Shown in pieces: positions 1 through 6,247 of a DNA stretch of 9,626 nt. Position 1 is the stretch's first letter. Each line of letters starts with the position of its first letter. The DNA is from Prevotella sp. (GTDB taxonomy: Bacteria; Bacteroidota; Bacteroidia; Bacteroidales; Bacteroidaceae), in the NCBI GenBank assembly GCA_017623335.1, contig JAGAPI010000067.1:1-9626 (forward strand). Direction: 5' to 3'. Below the pieces are notes generated by a model. That model worked only from the letters and a program-made list of their open reading frames with translations, had not been told where the DNA came from and ran no database searches. The translations under genes and the position numbers were made by a program.

Positions 1-1
1 C

Positions 2-439
2 TGCCGGTATGCCCACCATTATGTGTACTGCAACCGTGGAGTAAACGGCATTGAAGGCAGTCTGAGCACTGCCGCCGGATTCTCGCTTGCCACAAACAAG
101 CGCGTATATTGCGTCATCGGCGACCTGAGTTTCTTCTACGATCAGAATGCACTGTGGAACACACGCCTGCGCAGCAACCTCCACATATTGTTGCTCAACG
201 ACGGACGTGGCGGAATATTCCATCACCTGCCTGGACTGGAGCAGTCTCCTGCTCTCAACGACTACATTGCCGCCAGCCACCACACATCGGCACAGGGCAT
301 CTGCGCCGCCCACAACATAACATACATACGGGCAACCGACGTCAGAGAAACAGAAACCGCCGTCAAGAGGCTGTTCTCCGACGGCGATTCCAATCGTCCT
401 ATACTTGTTGAGATTATACTTTCTTGTAAGGCAGGGTAA
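2..439 (+). CDS. menD: MenD, 2-succinyl-5-enolpyruvyl-6-hydroxy-3-cyclohexene-1-carboxylate synthase (C-terminal part)
   Basis: This is the C-terminal ~145 residues of a thiamine-diphosphate enzyme of menaquinone synthesis; full MenD is usually about 550 residues, so the N-terminal three quarters lie off the left edge. The frame is open from base 2. MenD adds a succinyl semialdehyde unit, derived from 2-oxoglutarate, to isochorismate in the cytoplasm. Visible family signatures are NRGVNGIEGSLSTAAG near the edge, GDLSFFYDQNAL (the ThDP/Mg-binding region, equivalent to GDLSxxxDxNxL in other MenD proteins) and NDGRGGIFHHLPG. The GTG at 23 is an internal valine, not a start. The stop TAA is at 437-439. 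Its last codons overlap the 3' end of the convergent histidine kinase by 26 bp. No menB or other men gene follows on the + strand, so menD appears to be the last gene of its transcription unit. Identification is firm; only completeness is limited. Confidence 0.95.
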   Translation, partial: CRYAHHYVYCNRGVNGIEGSLSTAAGFSLATNKRVYCVIGDLSFFYDQNALWNTRLRSNLHILLLNDGRGGIFHHLPGLEQSPALNDYIAASHHTSAQGICAAHNITYIRATDVRETETAVKRLFSDGDSNRPILVEIILSCKAG

Positions 440-2681
440 ACCAGAATGTACATCCCTGCCCCTCGCCTTTAGAGTCTACTCCAATCTCACCACCCATTTT
501 CTCAACCAAAGTACGGCAAATAGCCAGTCCGAGACCTATGCCCTTGGCAAACTCATCGAGCTTCACAAAGCGCTGGAACACCAACTCTCTGTTTTCCTTC
601 GACAGACCGCGACCGGTGTCGCGGACAAAGAAATACAAATTGTCGCCCGACAGCTCATAACCGAAGGTAACACTTCCCTTAACGGTAAACTTGGCGGCAT
701 TGGTGAGCAAGTTGGTCAGCACCTGCGACAAGCGTGCCGGATCGGTATTAACGACACACTCGGCTGCACCGATGGCGGAGTTGAGCACTACGCCTTCCGG
801 CATCCGTATCTTCAGCGAAGCCTTCAGCCCCTCGATCAGCTCATTTACATCAGTAGACTGATATTTGAAGTTATATCTGTTGGACTCCACAGCCGAAAGG
901 TCGAGAATGTCGTTGATAAGCGTAAGCAACTGGTCGCTGTTTGTGTTTATGATTTGTATGAACTCACGGCGCTCTTCCTCATTGTCACAGTCAGCAAGCA
1001 GATTTGAGAAACCCAAGATGGCATTGAGTGGCGTGCGTATCTCGTGGCTCATGTTGGCAAGGAATGCCGACTTCAGCCTGTCCGACTCCTTTGCAGCCTC
1101 GCGCGCCTCAATCAAATCCTCCTCCTGCTTCTTGCGCTCGGAAACATCAATGCCGAAAAATTCAATCTCGTCCTCACCGGCTGTCTCACACGCAAAGAAG
1201 TCATAATATGCATCACAACGCTCGAAATAATATGAGAATCTCACGCAAATATCCTGCACATCGTAGAGATAATCCAACTGCCGCAACATAAAGTCCCTGT
1301 CAAACAGGTTCTCCCTGCAACCGCCATCCGCGCACTTTTCCGCAAGTTCGTTAATGGCTGGATTACTCATCTTTATCTCATAATCTGTCACTCCAGTCTT
1401 GCCGTGCTTCACCTTGGCAAGCAGATAGGCAACCGGCATATTGTCCACCGTGCGCTGTCTTGCCGCCATAAGCTGCATTCTCCGGCGCTGCTGCACAATA
1501 AGCACAATAAGCACAACTATTATAGCCGCCACCACAATGACAGTAAAACAGATATGCCAGAAATACCGCTCCCACACACTCAAAGGCTTGTTTACAACCA
1601 CAGTACTGTCGGGACAACAGCTCATGTCAAGTCCGGCATCTACGGCGAGCTTATAATCCATCATAGGGTAGCTGATGTCGGAATATACAAACGGGATGTC
1701 TTTCATACTCACTCCGCTGAGCATCTTTTTGAATATGTCAAGGGTACGGTCCTGCAAATAAGCCTCGTCAGGAAAGAAACCGCCTACCGCACCATATTCC
1801 ATATATCCTTGCTTTAGTGTAAACACAGGGTGCGGCGTTGCCGCCACAAGGCGGATGTCATCGGTCACCAGCATGGGATATCCAAAGGCGCTTTCGCGGC
1901 TGTAGTACATTGACGACAACAGCAATCCTATCTCCATGTCGTCCGACATGAGATAGCTCTGTATAGAGTCGCTTGTCTCCTCCGACACCTGCAGCCACTC
2001 ATATTCCAGCCCATGGTGCTTACGGTCAATATATTCCTGTATCTGACGGTTTTGCCTCACGTTATTTGCCAACATGTCAGACACATATACCAGCTTGCGC
2101 ATCTTCGGCTGCATACAGAGCATCAGGTCAATGGTCTGCTCATAATACTCAGGTATCTCAATAAACGTAAAGTTATAGTTATGCCTCAACTCCGAAAGCG
2201 GCATATACGATGCTGTGTCGGTTCCTGTATTCTCACCGCTGTACAAATAGCGGCGCTCGCATATCTCATCGTTGGTAGACATAAGTATAATAGGTATGTC
2301 GCCCCATTCTTTTTTTATCCTGTCGCGCATGGCAAATCCCATCTTGCCTATTATTACAAGATATTCGGGCTTATTGTATCGGAAACGCTCGAAAATACCG
2401 TCTTGCACCTTTTCAAACACCGAGTCGTTGGTGATGAGCGTACTGCTGAGGTGCACCATCTGACACTGCAGATCCTTGCGCCTCGCCGCCTCAATCATAA
2501 ATGGGGTGATATATGCCTGTACCCACGGTGCATTCTCGTTATACGAATTTATAACAATCATGTTCTTGCATGGCCGTTCTATTAAATTATCGTCATTACT
2601 TTGACGTGAGGCAACTGCATATTCTGAAATACAGCCAAGGCACATCAGACATAAAAAAACGCACCTAATTTTTCCGCTCAT
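414..2681 (-). CDS. Membrane sensor histidine kinase with periplasmic ABC substrate-binding-like domain and PAS
   Basis: This 755-residue inner-membrane histidine kinase starts at ATG 2681. A signal peptide occupies residues 1-24 (hydrophobic stretch, cleavage after AVA). Residues ~30-365 form a periplasmic region resembling ABC-transporter substrate-binding domains (NSYNENAPWVQAY near residue 45), so it probably senses a small ligand or a binding protein. One TM helix spans ~375-397, followed by QQRRRM. A PAS domain lies at ~408-515 (ends FFGIDVSERK), then a short coiled stretch, HisKA with SHEIRTP (His546), the N-box NLLTNAAKF (Asn661), G1 DTGRGL (688-693) and G2 GIGLGLA (714-720). All catalytic boxes are present, so it should autophosphorylate. 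It has no receiver domain and no AraC-type DNA-binding domain, so it is not a hybrid two-component system; its response regulator must be encoded elsewhere. The CLGC near residue 17 is not a convincing lipobox. The sensed ligand is unknown. Its stop lies inside menD. Confidence 0.92.
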   Translation of the reverse strand: MSGKIRCVFLCLMCLGCISEYAVASRQSNDDNLIERPCKNMIVINSYNENAPWVQAYITPFMIEAARRKDLQCQMVHLSSTLITNDSVFEKVQDGIFERFRYNKPEYLVIIGKMGFAMRDRIKKEWGDIPIILMSTNDEICERRYLYSGENTGTDTASYMPLSELRHNYNFTFIEIPEYYEQTIDLMLCMQPKMRKLVYVSDMLANNVRQNRQIQEYIDRKHHGLEYEWLQVSEETSDSIQSYLMSDDMEIGLLLSSMYYSRESAFGYPMLVTDDIRLVAATPHPVFTLKQGYMEYGAVGGFFPDEAYLQDRTLDIFKKMLSGVSMKDIPFVYSDISYPMMDYKLAVDAGLDMSCCPDSTVVVNKPLSVWERYFWHICFTVIVVAAIIVVLIVLIVQQRRRMQLMAARQRTVDNMPVAYLLAKVKHGKTGVTDYEIKMSNPAINELAEKCADGGCRENLFDRDFMLRQLDYLYDVQDICVRFSYYFERCDAYYDFFACETAGEDEIEFFGIDVSERKKQEEDLIEAREAAKESDRLKSAFLANMSHEIRTPLNAILGFSNLLADCDNEEERREFIQIINTNSDQLLTLINDILDLSAVESNRYNFKYQSTDVNELIEGLKASLKIRMPEGVVLNSAIGAAECVVNTDPARLSQVLTNLLTNAAKFTVKGSVTFGYELSGDNLYFFVRDTGRGLSKENRELVFQRFVKLDEFAKGIGLGLAICRTLVEKMGGEIGVDSKGEGQGCTFWFTLPYKKV
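430..460. terminator. Small GC-rich hairpin in the menD/kinase convergent overlap
   Basis: GGCAGGG (430-436) and CCCTGCC (454-460) form a perfect 7-bp stem with a 17-nt loop. It spans the menD stop codon and lies within the last codons of the kinase. Neither strand has a good U-tract (CCTCGCCTTT on +, TTACAAGAAAG on -), so it would be a weak bidirectional terminator at best. The pairing may be a coincidence of coding sequence. Confidence 0.3.
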
Positions 2682-2728
2682 AAATTTTTCTTCTATTTTT
2701 TAACGAGTTAGACTTATCAAATTGCACA

Positions 2729-2736
2729 CAAAATTA
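2729..2736 (-). promoter_or_regulatory. Probable -7 box of the histidine kinase promoter
   Basis: The minus strand reads TAATTTTG, a perfect match to the Bacteroidetes -7 consensus TAnnTTTG. Transcription would begin about 5-7 bases downstream (near 2722-2724), giving a leader of about 41-43 nt before the kinase ATG at 2681. No clear TTTG -33 element is visible 19-21 bp upstream, so support comes only from the -7 match and its position in the gap. Confidence 0.45.
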
Positions 2737-2763
2737 ATACTTTTTCGTTACTTTTAATAATAT

Positions 2764-2794
2764 TACAGTTAAAACCCACCTAAATTTAACTGTA
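2764..2794. repeat. 10-bp inverted repeat upstream of the kinase promoter
   Basis: TACAGTTAAA (2764-2773) and TTTAACTGTA (2785-2794) are perfectly complementary around an 11-nt spacer. The centre is about 55 bp upstream of the predicted kinase start site and about 100 bp past the ATPase stop. It could be an operator for the kinase gene or a weak hairpin ending the ATPase transcript, but no U-tract follows on the minus strand. The rest of the 2682-2879 gap is AT-rich; I see no RNA gene or small ORF in it. Confidence 0.4.
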
Positions 2795-2879
2795 TTTACG
2801 TCTTCATATATTCTTTTTAACAAGAATATACAATTTAAAGAGTTGGAATTTGCACAGGACAGACCGCTTGGCATCCTCG

Positions 2880-4301
2880 TCAGGTGAACAGGTCATCCAT
2901 GACAATCTCCTTCTGCACCATATTGTAGTTGCTGTTGTGTGCAACGCCATTTGTTGTTATCATAACAAAGTGAATTGTGCGTTTGTCTTTCGACAGTTCC
3001 CGGTATGCCTCAAACTTGTTTTGCAGGTCTTGTGCATAATCCTTGTCAATAGTGAAAACATTTACGGAATGTTTCATCTCACAGATATTGGTAAAACCGT
3101 CGGCACGTTGTATAATCAAGTCAATCTGCGCTCCGCGCCGCTTAGAGGAACCGCGGGCGAACCATGAGCATACGTTTGTCTGTACGCCGGAGATGCCCAA
3201 AGCTGCTTTTATCTGTGGAATATGCTGGAAACATATTCGTTCAAAAGCATACCCCTTCCATGTATTATGTGACATTGACGTGAAAGTATTCGACCAATAA
3301 TGCTCATCGCTGAATGCGTTTTTCTTAATGCATTGATAATAGAAAAGAGTATAGTTGTCTATCAGCTGATACATTGCATTGGATTCGGCAGTATCGGCAG
3401 AAACAAAACGGCGGATAAATCCGCACTCCTCCAGTTCTTCCAATATGGTGGAGAATGTGCCTCCGTCCGAAAGTTTACTTTTGCTCAATATATCTTCCCT
3501 TGTCATGCCCGACCTCCTACCATCGCTCATACATTCAATTACCTTAAGATAATTCTCAGGACGCTTAAACAAAATGGAATAAAGCGCCTCAAACTCATCA
3601 CGCAGTTGCGCTGTCTCTACGAAAAAAAGCTGGTCTACATTCTGTGCCACACTCAATCCCATCTTCAGAAAACTCCAATAGTAGGGTATGCCACCGAGAA
3701 TCATATAGAGTTCCAAGACATCTTTCCTGCCCAATGCAAGGTTGGCGCTCTTCGCAAAGAGCTCACACTCGCGGAGAGTGAAGGGAGCAAGCTTTATGCG
3801 GTTGGTCAGTCTCCCACGAAGCCCCCCTTTATCTTTTAGGAGTTTCTTGCTAATCCATGAAGTAGCACTTCCGCACACTATCAGCACAATGTCCTTTTCA
3901 CGTCGTGCCGTGACCCATCCGTTCCAAAAGTTTTCCAGGGCGCCAATCAGATTTCCCTTAGGGGTATCCATCCATGGGAGTTCATCGATGAAAAGAACCT
4001 TCTTACCATCTGGAGCATTATTAATAAGCTGTTTCAGCAACTCAAAAGCATCAATCCATGTTTTGGGTATAGCACACTTCATGCCTGCCGCTGTCAGTGA
4101 ATTGCGGAATGCCGTCAACTGCTGCCGCAGAGTTCCCTTTGCCACTCCAGTATGTTGAAAGCAAAACTGATAGTTAAATGTCTCGCGAATAAGATATGTC
4201 TTACCCACACGTCGTCTGCCATAAACTGCACAAAACTGCGATTCTTCTTTTTCAAGCAGACCGAGCAGTTCACTTTGTTCCCTTTCCCGTCCTATTATCA
4301 T
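2880..4301 (-). CDS. Archaeal-type AAA ATPase with C-terminal DUF234-like PD-(D/E)xK nuclease domain
   Basis: This 473-residue cytoplasmic protein starts at ATG 4301 (MIIGREREQ, the usual start of this family). The N-terminal P-loop ATPase (PF01637-like) has Walker A GRRRVGKT (28-35), Walker B VLFIDELPW (102-110, D106/E107), a sensor-like strand VLIVCGSATSW (139-149), GRL at 163-165 and the GGIP segment (203-206) that ends the NTPase module. A winged-helix-like region follows at ~245-300. The C-terminus matches DUF234 (PF03008): GYAFE (E354), AQIDL (D394) and CEMK (E408, K410), the E...D...ExK layout of a restriction-like nuclease. All key residues are present. Such proteins are common and multicopy in Bacteroidetes and archaea; their function is unsettled, with a mobile-element, DNA-processing or defence role suspected. 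The gene stands alone, without a transposase or recombinase nearby. Its upstream DNA is unusually rich in repeats. Family assignment is strong; function is open. Confidence 0.9.
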   Translation of the reverse strand: MIIGREREQSELLGLLEKEESQFCAVYGRRRVGKTYLIRETFNYQFCFQHTGVAKGTLRQQLTAFRNSLTAAGMKCAIPKTWIDAFELLKQLINNAPDGKKVLFIDELPWMDTPKGNLIGALENFWNGWVTARREKDIVLIVCGSATSWISKKLLKDKGGLRGRLTNRIKLAPFTLRECELFAKSANLALGRKDVLELYMILGGIPYYWSFLKMGLSVAQNVDQLFFVETAQLRDEFEALYSILFKRPENYLKVIECMSDGRRSGMTREDILSKSKLSDGGTFSTILEELEECGFIRRFVSADTAESNAMYQLIDNYTLFYYQCIKKNAFSDEHYWSNTFTSMSHNTWKGYAFERICFQHIPQIKAALGISGVQTNVCSWFARGSSKRRGAQIDLIIQRADGFTNICEMKHSVNVFTIDKDYAQDLQNKFEAYRELSKDKRTIHFVMITTNGVAHNSNYNMVQKEIVMDDLFT

Positions 4302-4326
4302 AGTATATATAGTATTAAATATAAAA

Positions 4327-4342
4327 TCCGCTGCAAATATAA
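4327..4342 (-). repeat. Third, diverged copy of the inverted-repeat half-site
   Basis: TCCGCTGCAAATATAA (+ strand) matches TCCGCTGGAAATAGAA of the right arm at 4390-4405 in 14 of 16 positions, in the same orientation and 63 bp away, about six helical turns. It overlaps the predicted -7 box of the ATPase gene. This is what an operator cluster with one site on the promoter would look like; a decayed repeat end is the alternative. Confidence 0.55.
4334..4341 (-). promoter_or_regulatory. Probable -7 box of the ATPase-nuclease promoter
   Basis: The minus strand reads TATATTTG, a perfect TAnnTTTG match. The start site would be near 4327-4329, giving a short leader of about 26-28 nt to the ATG at 4301. 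The expected -33 position falls inside the left arm of the inverted repeat at 4352-4369, where no TTTG is seen; a protein bound there would compete with or recruit RNA polymerase. Confidence 0.5.
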
Positions 4343-4345
4343 TAA

Positions 4346-4411
4346 AAAATATTCTATTTCCAGCGGAAAGTTATATTTTTCTTCATATTTCCGCTGGAAA
4401 TAGAACATTTT
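4346..4411. repeat. Long near-perfect inverted repeat upstream of the ATPase gene
   Basis: TTCTATTTCCAGCGGAAA (4352-4369) is exactly complementary to 4388-4405, an 18-bp perfect match around an 18-nt spacer. Extending outward past one mismatch (4351/4406) gives arms 4346-4369 and 4388-4411 with 23 of 24 pairs. On the minus strand the hairpin would be followed by TATTTTTTATTATA, so it could also be an intrinsic terminator shielding the ATPase promoter from upstream transcription. Alternatives are an operator for a dimeric or tetrameric regulator and the terminal repeat of a small mobile element. Confidence 0.85.
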
Positions 4412-4425
4412 AACATGGATTCGAT

Positions 4426-4518
4426 GGATACCTTACCATTTATCTTAGGATACTTTGCAATTTATCTTAGGATACTTTGCAATTTATCTTAAGATACTTT
4501 GCAATTTATCTTAAGATA
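4426..4518. repeat. 22-bp tandem repeat array with palindromic cores
   Basis: Three full 22-bp units lie end to end at 4439-4460, 4461-4482 and 4483-4504, followed by a 14-bp partial unit at 4505-4518 and preceded by a degraded half unit at 4426-4438 (10 of 13 matches). Units 1 and 2 are identical; unit 3 differs at one base. Each unit consists of TTTATCTTA(G/A)GATA followed by CTTTGCAA. Units 3 and 4 contain the perfect 12-bp palindrome TATCTTAAGATA; units 1 and 2 carry TATCTTAGGATA. The cores recur every 22 bp, about two helical turns. There are no spacers, so this is not a CRISPR array. Confidence 0.9.
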
Positions 4519-4560
4519 TAAAGAAGATATCATACGCACCGTGTTGACAATCTAAAACAA

Positions 4561-4593
4561 ATAGGCGGCATCTCAATACGAGATGCCGCCTAT
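4561..4593 (-). terminator. Intrinsic terminator of the receptor-lipoprotein operon
   Basis: ATAGGCGGCATCTC (4561-4574) pairs perfectly with GAGATGCCGCCTAT (4580-4593) around a 5-nt loop, a 14-bp GC-rich stem. On the minus strand it is followed by TTGTTTTAG, a modest U-tract. It starts 21 nt past the lipoprotein stop codon, the right place and orientation to end that operon. On the + strand the following TATATTTATATT is also U-containing, but no + gene needs it. Confidence 0.88.
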
Positions 4594-4614
4594 ATTTATA
4601 TTACCATTATGTTA

Positions 4615-6225
4615 TTACTCTGCCTTCTTTACACCGAAACATACGGCATTCTTACCCTGAGCAGCACCGTTATACGATGTCTTGATGGTCACAACGGTTA
4701 TCTCATCACCCACGGCAATGCCGTTATCCTTGATGAAATACTGCTTGTTTGCACCCGTCCAGTCACCATACACGCCATAGAGATACACCTTGGCGCCAGT
4801 ACCGTCCTCTATATACACGTTGCCGTACTTGTCGTTGGCTATCTCGGTAATCTTACCAGTCAACAAATAATACTTGTCATTGCCGTCGGCAGCGGCATTG
4901 AAGTCAGCAAGTGATATAGGCTCAGCCGAAGCGCAAAGCTCATCGATTGTACCATCTTTCATCTGCGGACTGCCCTTGTGTTCTGCACGAGGACCAACGA
5001 TATTCACCACATCGCCAGCCTTCACGGGGTAGTCGGCATAGTTTGTAGTGCCATAAACATATACACTGCCAGTGTAGTCCTGAACATAGATGTTGCCATA
5101 CTTCTCGTTAGCCACCTTTGTCACAAGACCTATCAGGCGATACTGTGCCGGTCCTACAGGTGCAGCATTGAAGTCTGCACATGTAAGCAAAACAATTGAA
5201 CCCTTCTGAGTAAAGTTATACGTTACCTCAGACGTATTATTAGAGGTCGAAGACGTAAACTTAATTGAGCCAGAACGGTCAGCACCTACATTTGGCATAA
5301 CAGTGAAAGTAAAGAGACATGTGTCAGCTGGATTCTTCTCAAGCTTCGACGGTACACCGGCAATAAACTTCGAGCTCTTATACTGAATCCAGTCAGCATA
5401 CTCAGACGGAATTTCAAAGTAAGCGCCCTTGCCCTTATATGCCACCTTAATATCAAGTTCCTCACCGCCTTGCTGCAATTCCTTGCTCTCAGTTATAATC
5501 TTAATGAGTGACTTGGTTATGCTGTTGACTGTCACATTCTTAAGTTCAACAGTTGTGCCATACGTCTCTTTCGGTCCTTCCACTTCAACAACGTCTCCAA
5601 CTTCGATATTAAGACTTGCAAAATTCTTTTCCGCACCGTTTGCATCATAAGTACCATAGATGTAAATCTCTCCGGTACCGTCGTTAAGATACCAGTTGCC
5701 ATACGTTGTGTTGGCAATAGCTGTAACAGTACCCTTCACGCGATAAGTCTTGCCATCAGCTCCGGCAATAACCTCGGCACATGTAGCCGTCTCAGGTATG
5801 CTCACGCCTTGCTTGACATTTACCACCTGCATACCATAATCGCCACAGGCAATGTGGAACTCCGTTGTGTGAGGAGCTTCATCAGCTGGTGCGGTAATTG
5901 TTATCTCCGTCTCGCCTGCTGCACCCTCTATAGTGGAGAGTTTGCACCACAATAAGGTTTTATTACCTTTCTTATCTACTGTCTGCTGCACCTTCTCACC
6001 TGTTGCACTTACTGTTTCCTCCAATTCAAGTCCGTTGGCAGAAACAATCTTCCAGTCCTCAGCCGCATTAACAACAAGCTTCACAGTGCCGCCGGCTTCA
6101 GGAATCGCGAGATAACTCTGCGACACACTGATATTGCTGAGCGAGCCCATCGGGTCGTCATCACTGGCACATCCTGAAAATAGAAGCGTGGAAAGAATTA
6201 ACGCAAATAAATATTTTATTTTCAT
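4615..6225 (-). CDS. Surface-exposed lipoprotein with two BACON-like and three OB-fold-like domains
   Basis: This 536-residue lipoprotein has signal peptide 1-18 and lipobox LFSGC (Cys19), then ASDDDP, which fits the Bacteroidetes lipoprotein export signal; it should sit on the outer face of the outer membrane. Apparent domains are BACON-like 1 (~31-140, W58, ends VNVKQG), OB 1 (~146-236), BACON-like 2 (~240-342, W279, ends YNFTQKG), OB 2 (~345-430) and OB 3 (~438-533). The OB modules share a motif: AIANTTYGNWYLNDGTG, KVANEKYGNIYVQDYTG and EIANDKYGNVYIEDGTG, each followed by a short strand ending in YG, then GDxVxVxGP in OB 1 and 2. BACON domains are usually binding or spacer modules; OB folds of this kind occur next to or fused with secreted nucleases and phosphoesterases in Bacteroidetes, but no catalytic domain is present here. 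It begins 22 bp after the receptor stop, so it is likely the receptor's surface partner, in the place SusD takes in other systems. The ligand is unknown. Confidence 0.85.
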   Translation of the reverse strand: MKIKYLFALILSTLLFSGCASDDDPMGSLSNISVSQSYLAIPEAGGTVKLVVNAAEDWKIVSANGLELEETVSATGEKVQQTVDKKGNKTLLWCKLSTIEGAAGETEITITAPADEAPHTTEFHIACGDYGMQVVNVKQGVSIPETATCAEVIAGADGKTYRVKGTVTAIANTTYGNWYLNDGTGEIYIYGTYDANGAEKNFASLNIEVGDVVEVEGPKETYGTTVELKNVTVNSITKSLIKIITESKELQQGGEELDIKVAYKGKGAYFEIPSEYADWIQYKSSKFIAGVPSKLEKNPADTCLFTFTVMPNVGADRSGSIKFTSSTSNNTSEVTYNFTQKGSIVLLTCADFNAAPVGPAQYRLIGLVTKVANEKYGNIYVQDYTGSVYVYGTTNYADYPVKAGDVVNIVGPRAEHKGSPQMKDGTIDELCASAEPISLADFNAAADGNDKYYLLTGKITEIANDKYGNVYIEDGTGAKVYLYGVYGDWTGANKQYFIKDNGIAVGDEITVVTIKTSYNGAAQGKNAVCFGVKKAE

Positions 6226-6247
6226 GATTACTCTTTATTAGTTTTAA

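Larger units (their letters stand above)
4302..4614. other. 313-bp structured non-coding region between the ATPase gene and the lipoprotein gene
   Basis: This gap holds, from right to left as transcribed on the minus strand: the operon terminator, about 40 bp of ordinary sequence (4519-4560), the 22-bp tandem array, the long inverted repeat, the third half-site with the -7 box, and the ATPase leader. I see no tRNA or credible small ORF, and no transposase remnant. The base composition is strongly AT-rich. Confidence 0.8.

Noticed and set aside
405..1007. 200-codon + strand ORF opposite the histidine kinase
   Set aside because: It is fully antisense to the conserved HisKA/HATPase coding region, with low-complexity protein and no recognisable motif; it is a reverse-strand shadow.
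2013..2585. 190-codon + strand ORF opposite the kinase sensor domain
   Set aside because: It is antisense to well-supported coding sequence, with no family features or promoter.
2625..2640. Lipobox at residues 14-17 (CLGC) of the kinase
   Set aside because: Position -3 is Cys instead of Leu, and a standard signal peptidase site (AVA then S) follows closely.
3300..3839. 179-codon + strand ORF opposite the ATPase
   Set aside because: It is antisense to the intact ATPase-nuclease gene, whose motifs are all in the minus frame.
4426..4518. CRISPR array or replication iterons
   Set aside because: The units are contiguous with no spacers, no cas genes are present, and no replication initiator gene is nearby.
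4544..4549. TTGACA as a sigma70-type -35 box
   Set aside because: Bacteroidetes promoters use a different consensus, no matching -10 is seen at the right distance, and no + strand gene follows.
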